Source of the DNA: Chlamydiota bacterium
Lineage (GTDB): Bacteria; Chlamydiota; Chlamydiia; Chlamydiales; Parachlamydiaceae
NCBI GenBank assembly: GCA_013286075.1
Contig: JABDGJ010000001.1
Coordinates: forward strand, 27,973-75,020
DNA: 47,048 nucleotides
Direction of reading: 5' to 3'
The translations under genes and the position numbers were made by a program. Shown here in pieces: positions 33,444 to 41,983 of the stretch. Within the stretch, counting starts at the first letter, position 1; the number at the start of each line of letters is the position of its first letter. Below the pieces are notes generated by a model, which worked only from the letters and a program-made list of their open reading frames with translations, did no database searches and was not told the DNA's origin.

Positions 33444-34224
33444 ATGTTTTAAAGTTGAAAAATTAATCAGAGACGAAGTACCTGCTCTTCTAGAGTCTAA
33501 AGGGATTACAGTCTATGCTAAAGCTATGACGGATCAAGAATTTATCTCTAAATTAAAAGACAAACTTTTAGAGGAAGCGCAAGAGGTTTTTGAAAGTTCA
33601 AGTTCTGATGAACTATCTGAAGAACTTGCCGATGTCTTAGAAATAGTCCACGCACTTTCTAAAGCTAACGGACTCACAATACAGCAAATCGAGCAAAGTC
33701 GTCTTAAAAAAAGAGAAATCAAGGGTGGCTTTGAAAATAAAACATACAATTCTTCGATACAGATTGAAGAGAATAACCCATCCATTAACTATTATTTAAA
33801 CAAACCTCAGCAATATCCTGAAATTCACTCTCATACATATCAGTCAGATTGCCTCTTCTGCCAAATTGCACGTCAAGAAAAAGAAGTGAATTTTTTTGCA
33901 AACTTTACGCATTGCTATGTAATTAAAGATCAATTTCCAGTGTCTAATGGACATATTCTCATTATCCCTCATGAACACACGGAAAATTGGTTCACAGCAA
34001 AAGAAGAAGTTCGATCAGACATAATGAAAGCCCTTCACTTAGTGAAAGAGCAATTAGACTTAGAATACAGCCCTCATGGGTATAATATAGGGGCTAACTG
34101 CGGAGAAGTAGCAGGTCAAAGTGTCATGCATTTGCACCTTCACCTTATTCCAAGATATCAGGGCGATATGGAAAATCCAAAGGGAGGAGTGCGTGGCGTG
34201 ATTCCTTCAAAACAAAAATATTAA
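33433..34224 (+). CDS. MazG-like/HIT domain fusion protein
   Basis: Residues about 1-95 resemble the phosphoribosyl-ATP pyrophosphohydrolase/MazG-like fold: VEKLIRDEVPALLESKG, then LEEAQEVFE and ELSEELADVLEIVHAL, giving the EExxE...ExxD metal-binding pattern. Residues about 135-263 form a HIT domain: CLFCQIAR, GHILIIPHEHTENW and the histidine triad MHLHLHLIP. The first domain type pyrophosphohydrolyses NTPs; HIT proteins cleave dinucleotides or nucleotide amides. A single chain of both suggests a nucleotide house-cleaning enzyme acting in two steps. I am not aware of this pair as a standard architecture. No signal peptide, so cytoplasmic. AAAGGT lies upstream of the ATG. Confidence 0.87.
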   Translation: MTVKCFKVEKLIRDEVPALLESKGITVYAKAMTDQEFISKLKDKLLEEAQEVFESSSSDELSEELADVLEIVHALSKANGLTIQQIEQSRLKKREIKGGFENKTYNSSIQIEENNPSINYYLNKPQQYPEIHSHTYQSDCLFCQIARQEKEVNFFANFTHCYVIKDQFPVSNGHILIIPHEHTENWFTAKEEVRSDIMKALHLVKEQLDLEYSPHGYNIGANCGEVAGQSVMHLHLHLIPRYQGDMENPKGGVRGVIPSKQKY

Positions 34225-34341
34225 AAATAGAAATAGTCATTTAAATTGGTTTAAAAATAGAATTCTTGCTTAAGTTGATTGCCTGAAGAACGAGTGATTA
34301 TTGCGAGTATTCGAATTCTACTCAGATTAATACCATAGGTA

Positions 34342-35829
34342 ATGTACATGCAATTTTTCAAACAGAAGTCCATCGAAAGTCACTCTTATAACTTTGACGA
34401 ATGTACAATTGAATTTATTCCATTTTCTGCGGAGAGTAAAGACTCCTCACAATCGATACTAAGGAATCTTATTTCATGGCCAAGAAATTTTTACCGGAGA
34501 ATACATAACACTTATCTTCTTATCCGTCATGCTGAGCTTCGGGAGCCTATCGCAAAAAATATGTGTCCATTCAGGTTGCTAAATCGATTTTCTACATTGT
34601 TTTTTGATATGAAGATCGCTGCAAAACCTAACATAATGAAGTCCATTCTAAGACAATTCAGAAAAGACCCTAAGGATGGAATATTTAGTGATAGAGAAAA
34701 CGTTCAAGTTTTTCTTCCTTTGTTAAAGGATTTATATCCAGGAGAAGAAGTGACTTGTGACGATTTTTTGCTTACTTGTAACAAGGAATATGTTCATTAT
34801 TATCGACATGCTATTTTACGTTTTATAGGTCCTCAAAATATAAAAAACCATGAATCTGAATTGCAAAAAATTGTCGAAGAGACGTTAGAGATTTGGGGAG
34901 AAGCCAATCCCGAGGAAAAAATGAATGCTACGGAACTCTCCTTTGTCTTCACTACAAATGTCATTTCAAGATTGTTGTTAGGACATCCCGGTCCTCTAAA
35001 AGTTTATAAAGAGATTGCATATGCGATTGACTATCTAAATAAGTATGTGATGAAGAGAACATGGAGGCAAAAAATTTCCGATGAAGATAAAGCAACTTAC
35101 AATAAGTCTCTAGAAATAATAAGAGCTGCTATTGAGGTTGCTCTCAATTCCACTCAAAAGCCAGTGCTTGGTTCTTTAGTTGATACATTGAGAGAAGAAA
35201 AGAAAATGACTGAATTGCAAATAAAGACAACGCTTCTATTGATGTATCTTGGAGGATCTGAAACCGCTGCATCAATCCTTAATTACTTACTTTGGCAACT
35301 TGGACAACATTCCCATTACCAAGAGAAAATTTTTCAAGAACTTCTAAAAATCCAAGGGACTTTATCCGAAAAGGCCAACAAGTCTGAATCTTTGGATCAT
35401 TTATTTATTGAATCTATTCGTCTATTTACACCAGCATATGTGATGGGTCGACAACCTGCTAAGGATCTCATATGTAATGTAAGGAATAAAGAAGGAAATA
35501 TCGTTTTCTCTGAAAAAATAAGTAAAAACCAAGGACTTCTTTGTGGGGCTACTTTTGCTGCAAGAGATCCTTTGGTATATGAAAAGCCAGATGAATTTAA
35601 TCCTGATCGCTTTCAATATTCCTCAAAAACACTTGCCTGGCTTCCTTTTGGAGATGGCAGACACTCTTGTCCAGGCCAATGGCTTGCAAAGAATGAAATG
35701 ATTGTATTCGTGGCAGGATTAGTTCAAAAATATCACATCCAATCGTTTCCAGAGAAAGAGATTGGACAAAAAGGATATATGACATTAAAACCAACAGAAG
35801 ACGTATGGGTTCATTTGCGTCGCAGATAA
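34342..35829 (+). CDS. Cytochrome P450
   Basis: The heme-binding motif FGDGRHSCPGQWLA (FxxGxxxCxG, ligand Cys443) is intact. The K-helix ExxR appears as ESIR, and the I-helix oxygen-activation region as MYLGGSETAAS, where the usual AGxDT is altered to GGSET. Length (495 aa) is eukaryote-like rather than the typical 400-aa soluble bacterial size, although no clear N-terminal membrane anchor is seen. P450s hydroxylate lipids, sterols or xenobiotics with electrons from a redox partner; none is encoded nearby. The start has two ATGs (34342, 34348) and only a weak AGGT. Substrate unknown; a host-derived lipid is an inference. Confidence 0.92.
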   Translation: MYMQFFKQKSIESHSYNFDECTIEFIPFSAESKDSSQSILRNLISWPRNFYRRIHNTYLLIRHAELREPIAKNMCPFRLLNRFSTLFFDMKIAAKPNIMKSILRQFRKDPKDGIFSDRENVQVFLPLLKDLYPGEEVTCDDFLLTCNKEYVHYYRHAILRFIGPQNIKNHESELQKIVEETLEIWGEANPEEKMNATELSFVFTTNVISRLLLGHPGPLKVYKEIAYAIDYLNKYVMKRTWRQKISDEDKATYNKSLEIIRAAIEVALNSTQKPVLGSLVDTLREEKKMTELQIKTTLLLMYLGGSETAASILNYLLWQLGQHSHYQEKIFQELLKIQGTLSEKANKSESLDHLFIESIRLFTPAYVMGRQPAKDLICNVRNKEGNIVFSEKISKNQGLLCGATFAARDPLVYEKPDEFNPDRFQYSSKTLAWLPFGDGRHSCPGQWLAKNEMIVFVAGLVQKYHIQSFPEKEIGQKGYMTLKPTEDVWVHLRRR

Positions 35830-35852
35830 ACTGTTTTGCCAAATTTTCATGA

Positions 35853-36152
35853 TCATCGAAACAATAATCGAGCACTCAATATATATATTACAAGAATAAC
35901 GCCTGTTGTAGGTGCGATTCGTTTCAAACCCGATTTTGCGCAGCTAATTCCCACTTCTGCAGAAAACTGTCCCGCGTCCTCGGAAACAAAAGGCAATCTC
36001 TCTTTTTTTCCAGTATAGTATTCGCTAAATTTTATATTTCCACTTGCACCCAAAACGATAGCACCGGTTGCGATTTCAGTAAGTCCTTGAATTTCCGTTA
36101 ACACCGGAATATAAGTATAAGTATCACAAATTCGATTTATCTCCGAAAGCAT
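35853..36152 (-). CDS. Small orphan protein with C-terminal membrane segment
   Basis: The 99-aa ORF has a near-perfect ribosome-binding site (AGGAG, 7-nt spacing), so I consider it real. It contains YIPVLTEIQGLTEIATGAIV, a polar middle (KFSEYYTGKKERLPF) and a C-terminal hydrophobic stretch (TTGVILVIYILSARLLF). No family is recognised. It could be a membrane-tethered regulator or host-interaction protein. Confidence 0.6.
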   Translation of the reverse strand: MLSEINRICDTYTYIPVLTEIQGLTEIATGAIVLGASGNIKFSEYYTGKKERLPFVSEDAGQFSAEVGISCAKSGLKRIAPTTGVILVIYILSARLLFR

Positions 36153-36212
36153 GAAAAACTCCTGTGTCTTGGTGTTTATATATTCCGAATACCTATTCTT
36201 AAGTTATTTAGG

Positions 36213-37153
36213 TTATTTCTTTTTTAAAACCAGATAGTGCATTCCTAAAACAGTCCATGCATTTTCATCTTCTAAGTATTCTATAAACTCATTATAGGCT
36301 TTACTTATATCTATTTGGACTTGATAAGTTCTGTGCAACAAGGTCAACAGTAAAAGATTATGATTAAAATAACGTTTTCTAACCTGCTCTCCTTCTAAGC
36401 GAATATTTTCATATAAAGCTTTTCCCGTTACATCTAAATTGCTGGAAACGACCTCATACAACTCACTGAGTTGAGATTGTGGATTTTCTAACATTTGTAA
36501 CATTTCAAGAGTGACCCTACGATTTCCAATTCCATTATTACGTTGAGATTCAGCAACCAATTCTAAAGCCTTATCAATTGCAGTAATTCGATGCGAGGTT
36601 TTCTTTGCCGAATCACAGGAATCGATTATGAGGACATATCCATGTGATGGAAGATAGCCCCATGCATTTTGCAAAGCTAACAGTGGCCTTTTAAGATGTT
36701 GTAAAGTTAGGCGAAACAATACTACATCAGCGGAATTGATCAATTTTTTATTGAAAATTTCAGCATCACCTTGGTGAAATTCTACCCGATCTCCTGCATA
36801 GCGCTCATTTGCTTGCTTTACCAACAAGGGTAGTTTTTCTATTCCGAAAAAAGTTTTTTCCTGAAATTGATCTGCAAGTTTGGCAAGATATGCACCATTT
36901 CCACTTCCGATGTCTAAAACGGTTTTTACCTTCTCCCACCAACCTTGGCTTATTATCCAATAAAACTCGGGTTCAAAAAAAGTTCCGCTTGTCCTTGAAG
37001 AAAGGCATCCCACAATTCTTCAGTAGTAGCTTGTTCTAATCTTTCCAAACATATTTCTTTATCGTATTGGATAAGGTTCCTTAAGGAAACTTCTGCATTC
37101 AAACAGGATATGGATATGCTTAAGGAGAAAAGGAATATTAGTAATTCTTTCAT
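36213..37153 (-). pseudogene. Exported SAM-dependent methyltransferase, frameshifted in a T run
   Basis: An ATG at 37153 starts a signal peptide (MKELLIFLFSLSISISCLNA) and about 40 further residues, up to ELWDAFLQGQAELF. The frame is lost at a run of seven Ts (36975-36981, minus strand). Adding one T restores FFEPEFYWIISQGWW and then the methyltransferase motif I VLDIGSGNGAYLAKL, followed by FFGIEK, HQGDAEIF and DVVLFRLTLQHLKRP. This class I enzyme would move a methyl group from SAM to an unknown acceptor. Export of a SAM-dependent enzyme is odd, as SAM is cytoplasmic in the bacterium; a host-side target is possible. It may be a real pseudogene or a homopolymer sequencing error. Confidence 0.75.
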
Positions 37154-37588
37154 ATACCATCCTTATCTTAAGTTTGAAAAACTCAGTTTTCGCTAAGAAA
37201 TTCATGGTCCAGTAGCTGTGCAACGGCTCGCCCATTTTGCCAATACAATTCAATATAATCCAATGACATTTTCTGTTTAAATCCTTTACCATGTTGCACG
37301 TTGTGGGTGGATAGAGTTGAGCGTGATGAAATTCTCCCTTCCTCATAACCCGCTGGTCCGTAGATTCTGCGTCCAGGTTAGCCCACTTTTTCCCACAATT
37401 GGAATCAGGCCCAGCGCTGTTTTATAAAATCTATATCGTATACACTTCTTGCCAGTGAATAATGAGATATAAAAACTTCTCAAAATTTGGTGAATTATTA
37501 TACCGGGAGTTCCCCAAGGCGCGCTTGTGGAGACTCCTCTGACGGCGGAACACTTGCACGATTTCATTGCTGGGAAAATTGATTCTAG
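37154..37588. other. 435-bp gap with decayed coding sequence
   Basis: No intact gene is seen between the methyltransferase and the sulfotransferase. On the minus strand a short frame ending at 37183 encodes MSLDYIELYWQNGRAVAQLL then DHEFLSEN, which reads like a genuine protein C-terminus in the sense of the neighbouring genes. Further upstream the sense frame is interrupted. I regard this as a remnant of an unidentified gene. Confidence 0.4.
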
Positions 37589-38488
37589 TTAACTCTTTTC
37601 GTGAAGCAAGAGGTGATAAAAAGAATAATTTTCATGGTACATTTTTATGCATTCGATTTTATCAGAATCATTGGCGATTTCTTCGAAAGTAGGTTTTCCT
37701 TCGGCATCTGTTCGATTTTCAGTAATTGGTTCAAAACCTGTGCTGTAAATTGCATGGTCGTGCCAATGATATAGTTTCTCGCTAATTTTGACTTCATTCC
37801 ATTCACTCACTCCTGAGAAATCATCCCCCAGATTTTCCCAGTGAAGACATTCATCATGAAATTGAATTGACAAGGAAGAAAAAAGTTGTTGCGCTGTTGC
37901 TCTTGAATTATTACACAAGTCTTCCGCAGAAAGAATGATGATAGGATTTTTTGCTTTGTTTTTGATTGCCTGATAAATAGTGCAAGAAGAGCGACATCCA
38001 ATATAATAGGAAAAATTCGGAACAATTCGCAAATATTTCTTATAGTATGAAATGATTGAATTATGGGGATTTCTAATCAAAAAAACAAACTGTATATTTG
38101 GATTCGCAACAAATTCATCATCATTTAAAAGAAAATCCTCCGCAAGAAAGCAAATCTCTTTGATGAAGACATTTGATTCTACAGCTAATTTTAAAATATG
38201 CTGTTTCATTTCATCAAAGGTTTCATAGGATGGCTTACGGAACCACCCTTGAGTCAATTGGCGATCAGCAATATTCTTAGTAACAAAAGGATAGATCGCG
38301 GGTTCATTCATCACAAGAAATTCGCCGCTAGCTTCCATCATACGCAAGCAAGCAGTTGAGCATGCTCTTGGCATGGATATAAGATAAACTATTTTTGGTT
38401 GATTAGATTCGGCAGAAAAAGAAAAACACTGTAGAAAAATAATCAAGACACAAAGGTGACGATAAGAGGAGAGAATGTTGTTTTTCAT
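37589..38488 (-). CDS. Exported sulfotransferase-like protein
   Basis: The ATG at 38488 begins a basic N-terminus and signal-like segment (LCVLIIFLQCFSFSA). The P-loop-like 5'-phosphosulfate-binding site reads ISMPRACSTACLRMM, and the 3'-phosphate-binding region FVFLIRNPHNSIISYY, both in the expected order and spacing for sulfotransferases using PAPS. The C-terminal region has WHDHAIYSTGFEP. Length is about 299 aa. Such enzymes sulfate carbohydrates, steroids or proteins. It is on the same strand as the exported methyltransferase, and P450 lies nearby, suggesting modification of a host-like metabolite. Export makes the PAPS supply unclear. Confidence 0.8.
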   Translation of the reverse strand: MKNNILSSYRHLCVLIIFLQCFSFSAESNQPKIVYLISMPRACSTACLRMMEASGEFLVMNEPAIYPFVTKNIADRQLTQGWFRKPSYETFDEMKQHILKLAVESNVFIKEICFLAEDFLLNDDEFVANPNIQFVFLIRNPHNSIISYYKKYLRIVPNFSYYIGCRSSCTIYQAIKNKAKNPIIILSAEDLCNNSRATAQQLFSSLSIQFHDECLHWENLGDDFSGVSEWNEVKISEKLYHWHDHAIYSTGFEPITENRTDAEGKPTFEEIANDSDKIECIKMYHENYSFYHLLLHEKS

Positions 38489-38652
38489 GTACAAAATACT
38501 GATTTTCTATACATGACAAATTCTTCATGTATACACTTTTTTTCCTTTTTCTATATATACTGTTCTGCTATATTTGCAAAATGATTTTTGTTTTTTTAAT
38601 AATTCATGTTAAGCTTGCTTAAGCAAGATGCATCTATAACTTCAAATTGTTT

Positions 38653-39378
38653 ATGAGCATTCAAAAAATAATTTACGATAGTTGGGTTTATCCCATTGGG
38701 AAAGTCATTAATGGAATGCCCTTAATCGTGAAAATTGCTCTTGTGATTTTGGCATGTGTATTGGTGAAAAGATGGTCTGCAAAAAGTTCAAAGCCTCATA
38801 CGTATTCAAAGGCTAATGATAACTTAGCGCCTGTAAGTACAAATGAAACTCCTATATCTCTACCCAGTTCACAACGGACCATATCCACGTATCAAAATGT
38901 ATTTCCAACAATTTCCGCCACTTTTCAACAGCCATCTGTATCTACCCCTCAAGTAGAGAGAACTTCTTTACATTCTCTAGGTAACACAGTACATAACGAC
39001 GAAATACTACAAAAATGCAAAGAAGGATATGAACAAACGAAGTCCGAATTGCAGAAACGAAGAGATTTTATTCAAGAAACAATCGAGAAAATTACAAAAT
39101 CTAAATCGGAAATGGAAGCTTCGCTACAATCAAAGGCTCCTTTCTTTGCCCCTGCGATTCAAAAACTGTATCGCATCAAAGTATCAAATTATATTAATAT
39201 GGCAAAAGATAAAATTTCGTTTGGTAATTCGTTAGTAAAGACTCATAACTTTACCGTGAAATCCTTACAAACATTCGGGATCAATACCACACAATATCTA
39301 ATTCCAGAAACGAATGCACTTACCGAAGAGTTGGCTAAGGCTCTAGCATCTATAGGCGAGAATATAGAATCAGCCTAA
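38653..39378 (+). CDS. Orphan with N-terminal membrane segment and coiled coil
   Basis: I start at the ATG at 38653 (MSIQKIIYDSWVYPIG); the frame also has a TTG at 38647. One membrane segment lies at residues about 25-42 (LIVKIALVILACVLV). A Ser/Thr/Pro-rich linker follows (about 45-110), then a charged helical region about 115-170 (YEQTKSELQKRRDFIQETIE) predicted to form a coiled coil. This tethered-rod layout is common in host-interaction proteins of intracellular bacteria. No family recognised. The HAD gene follows after 10 bp, so the two may be co-transcribed. Confidence 0.7.
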   Translation: MSIQKIIYDSWVYPIGKVINGMPLIVKIALVILACVLVKRWSAKSSKPHTYSKANDNLAPVSTNETPISLPSSQRTISTYQNVFPTISATFQQPSVSTPQVERTSLHSLGNTVHNDEILQKCKEGYEQTKSELQKRRDFIQETIEKITKSKSEMEASLQSKAPFFAPAIQKLYRIKVSNYINMAKDKISFGNSLVKTHNFTVKSLQTFGINTTQYLIPETNALTEELAKALASIGENIESA

Positions 39379-39388
39379 GGTAAGTGTT

Positions 39389-40051
39389 ATGAAGCTATTT
39401 GTGTGGGATTTTCACGGAGTATTGGAAAAAGGTAATGATGATGCGATAGTTGAGATTACCAATTTAGCCTTAGAAAGTCATGGGTATTTTCGGCGGATGA
39501 CTCAACATGAAGCTGAAATATTAGCTGGAATGTGTTGGCATGAATACTTTTCTTTTTTATTACCAGAACTTTCTAACGAAAAATGCAAGGAACTACAATC
39601 TACATGTTTCAAAATTTCACAAAAGCACCCAGAAATTGTTGAGAAGTATATTCAATTAAATGAACACGCCGACTTTGTCCTTTCATCTATCCAAAATTCT
39701 AAGCATCAGCAGATTCTTATTTCTAATACCGCGCCCAAATCTTTAGATTTTTTTATAGAAACTGTAGGAATAGAGAAATATTTTTTGCAGTCTCATCGTT
39801 TCGGCATAGATTCACACACTCAAAAGACAATAACTAAAAAAAATTGCCTAGCAGAGTTTTTAAAAAACAAAAATCATTTTGAATCCATAATCTCCATAGG
39901 AGATTCGCCAAGCGATATGGCTTTAACAGATCTAAATATCCCGCTTCAAGGAATCGGTTATTTATATTCTCATCCCGATCGACAACACCGAACAGCAAAA
40001 TGTCATTACAAAATTAATGATCTGCGATACGTCTTACAAGAAATATTGTAA
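39389..40051 (+). CDS. HAD-superfamily hydrolase with altered motif I
   Basis: The HAD motifs are present: motif I VWDFHGVLEKG (nucleophile D7), motif II LISNTAPKS, a Lys in the KKN region, and motif IV SIGDSPSDMAL. The second Asp of the usual DxD is His9 (D-F-H-G). In phosphatases of this superfamily that Asp is the general acid/base, so the change could alter the reaction or lower phosphatase activity. Length (220 aa) is normal for a subclass with an alpha-helical cap. GGTAAGTG precedes the start. Substrate unknown, most likely a phosphorylated metabolite. Confidence 0.85.
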   Translation: MKLFVWDFHGVLEKGNDDAIVEITNLALESHGYFRRMTQHEAEILAGMCWHEYFSFLLPELSNEKCKELQSTCFKISQKHPEIVEKYIQLNEHADFVLSSIQNSKHQQILISNTAPKSLDFFIETVGIEKYFLQSHRFGIDSHTQKTITKKNCLAEFLKNKNHFESIISIGDSPSDMALTDLNIPLQGIGYLYSHPDRQHRTAKCHYKINDLRYVLQEIL

Positions 40052-40087
40052 GCCGGCACTTTCTGAGATTTCGACTTCATATTTCAC
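40034..40087 (-). pseudogene. RelE-type toxin remnant
   Basis: A GTG overlapping the antitoxin stop encodes VKYEVEISESA and then unrelated residues and a stop, over the end of the HAD gene. The beginning fits the first strand of a RelE/ParE toxin. The rest was replaced, probably by the deletion that joined it to the HAD gene. Confidence 0.5.
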
Positions 40088-40329
40088 ATTAAACGCTCCC
40101 TAGCCTTCTTCCAAGATGATGTTTTTTCCTCTCCAGACTCAATTCGCTTTAGTGTTTCATTAGCTTTTTCTGCCAACCAATCATCTTCAATTTGCTCCAT
40201 TTTTTCAAAAGTGGCAAGAAGCATGAACTGTCACATAGAGACTCCCAGTTTTGCGCAAGCCATCTTTAAATAAGCATGCTCCTCGGAATCCATGTCTAAT
40301 TTTAAACGAGCTTTATGTGGATTAGCCAT
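40084..40329 (-). pseudogene. RHH-like antitoxin with internal stop codon
   Basis: The frame runs from ATG 40329 through MANPHKARLKLDMDSEEHAY and LKMACAKLGVSM to a TGA at 40231-40233. It then continues in the same frame with QFMLLATFEKMEQIEDDWLA and ends KKARERLM. The string LxLDxxxEEHAYLKMxCAKLGxSMxQFM is typical of short ribbon-helix-helix or DUF-type antitoxins, where the interrupted residue is usually Arg or Thr, so CGA to TGA is a likely mutation. The stop overlaps the toxin remnant, as in an intact operon. Confidence 0.7.
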
Positions 40330-40514
40330 AACAATCTGTCCTCCATAACCTCATTACACAGAAACACAGAAATCCGTGCAATAATATGTGTGAAACGGAA
40401 TCTTCAAACACTATCAATTTTTACTGTCTGACGTAATTTAACGATAAGCCATAAAAAGAGGACCAGATACTTGTATTTCAAATTTCTTGCTGTAAAAGAT
40501 TAGTTTTGCTAAAT

Positions 40515-40533
40515 TAGTTGTATAATACAACTA
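40515..40533 (+). promoter_or_regulatory. MarR-type operator overlapping -10 box
   Basis: TAGTTGTATAATACAACTA is a perfect palindrome (9+1+9). It contains TATAAT (40521-40526), so a bound regulator would block RNA polymerase. It lies 12 bp before the MarR-GNAT start. This is the usual arrangement of MarR autoregulation. Confidence 0.85.
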
Positions 40534-40545
40534 TTTAAGGTGAAA

Positions 40546-41596
40546 ATGAAGAGTCTTTCGAGAGAAGCAATCAATGAATTGAGGCAGAATGCCAGAAGTG
40601 TCGTACGAGAACTTGGTCTTCTTAATGATGCCTATTTTGAGATTGGGGTTACTTTAGCAGAACGTCATCTTTTGATTGAATTGACTATGTATCCGTCCCC
40701 TACAATGGGCGAAATTGCTGAACGTTTGCTGCTAGACAAATCAACGATAAGTCGTTTGATTTCTAAGGCTGTGAAAAAAGGCTATATAAAGTGTATCACC
40801 GATAAAAAAGATAAAAGAAAACGTTTTCTTCAAATTACTGAAAAAGGAAAACAGACGCTGAATGCCTTTGAACCTATTGCTTTCAATCAAACAAAAGAAG
40901 CTCTTTTGACTTTAACTCATGATGAAATCGAAACAGTTTATAAAGGGATTGCGCTCTATGCAAAAGGGCTTAAATGCGCAAGAACTCAGAATAAAACCGA
41001 TCCTGATCATTTGGTATCGCAAAGGAACTTTAACTCAGAAGAGGAAAACAGCAATCAAACAGAAAACTTGGCTGAAATTTCTAATCGCCTTAACCAAATG
41101 GGTTATACTTTGGACCTTTTTAATCAAAAAGACGAAGGGGCACTCTATGAGATATTTCGAGAAGTTGTTGATTCAGGTTCTCAATTTCCTTATGAATGCA
41201 GCTCAATCGAGGAATTTCATCGACAATTTTTTACCCCACAAGGGCAGGTTTATGTGTGCCATTCTTTAGATGGAAAAGTTGTTGGCGGTTTTTATCTCAG
41301 AGCAAAATTTTTCTGGTAAGTCAACCCATATTGCCAATGCCGCCTATATGGTTCGTAATACATATCGAGGCAAGGGATTGGGATCTCTTCTAATTAAGGC
41401 TTCTTTACATCTTGCTAAAGACCTCGGATTTCAGGCTATGCAATTCAATAGGGTACTTAGTCAAAATGCTCTTGCTGTCAAACTGTATAAAAGGCTTGGA
41501 TTTAGTGTTATCGGGATCATACCACAAGCGGTACGAAATCCATCTGGAAATTATCAAGATGGCTATGTGATGCATCGTAAATTAGACAACTTATAA
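40546..41596 (+). pseudogene. MarR-GNAT fusion regulator/acetyltransferase, frameshifted
   Basis: Residues 1 to about 145 form a MarR winged helix (TLAERHLLIELTMYPSPTMG, ERLLLDKSTISRLISKAVKK, DKKDKRKRFLQITEKG). From about 175 a GNAT domain follows (YTLDLFNQKDEGALYEIFRE). The frame breaks at AAAATTTTT (41304-41312), giving a stop at 41317-41319. Removing one A restores ANFSGKSTHIANAAYMVRNT, the acetyl-CoA loop YRGKGLGSLL and the end NALAVKLYKRLGF. Such fusions sense and acetylate small molecules. The MarR half and a partial GNAT can still be made. Start: ATG at 40546, five bases after AAGG; a GTG at 40540 is possible. Confidence 0.8.
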
Positions 41597-41607
41597 AAAG
41601 GGTATTT

Positions 41608-41964
41608 ATGTCGGATGAAAAGGGAATCGCCTCCAAAGAAGAAACATTTGATAAACTAGAAATTCGGGTAGGCCGTGTTATTCGTGTTGAAGAAGAACCA
41701 ACAGCACCTAAAAAAGCGTATAAAATGAAGATTGATTTTGGAAAATTTGGAATCAAGACAAGCGTTGGAAGGTTTACCCAACATGCTCCAGAAGAACTCC
41801 TCGATAAACTAGTCTTGGGAATTTTAAACTTTGAACCGCGCCAAATTGGCGACATTATTTCTGAAGTACTGATTTTGGGAGTTCAGTATCCCAAAGCTGA
41901 CAGTGGTGAAGCCACATTCATTACACCAGCTGCAAATGCCAAAATTGGCGGAAAGCTATTTTAA
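41608..41964 (+). CDS. CsaA-like tRNA-binding domain protein
   Basis: The 118-aa protein is a stand-alone OB-fold of the tRNA-binding (EMAP-II-like) type: FDKLEIRVGRVIRVEEEPTA, then YKMKIDFG and the C-terminal EVLILGVQYP and ITPAANAKIGGKLF. This is the pattern of CsaA-like chaperone/tRNA-binding proteins. It begins 11 bp after the MarR-GNAT reading frame, so it is likely in the same transcript. Its role here may be to bind tRNA or unfolded protein; family function is not firmly established. Confidence 0.85.
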   Translation: MSDEKGIASKEETFDKLEIRVGRVIRVEEEPTAPKKAYKMKIDFGKFGIKTSVGRFTQHAPEELLDKLVLGILNFEPRQIGDIISEVLILGVQYPKADSGEATFITPAANAKIGGKLF

Positions 41965-41983
41965 CTTTATGAGAGAATAGGAA

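Noticed and set aside
37470..37510. Similarity of TCTCAAAATTTGG to 43613-43627
   Set aside because: Match is 13-14 bp in AT-rich DNA and flanks differ; probably chance.
37343..37567. Minus-strand ORF of 74 aa with a GVSTSAPWGTPG stretch
   Set aside because: No start signal, frame abuts other broken frames, and no family recognised; treated as part of a decayed stretch.
40034..40329. TGA reassigned to an amino acid in this organism
   Set aside because: Several well-supported genes here end at TGA with no conserved read-through, so a nonsense mutation is simpler.
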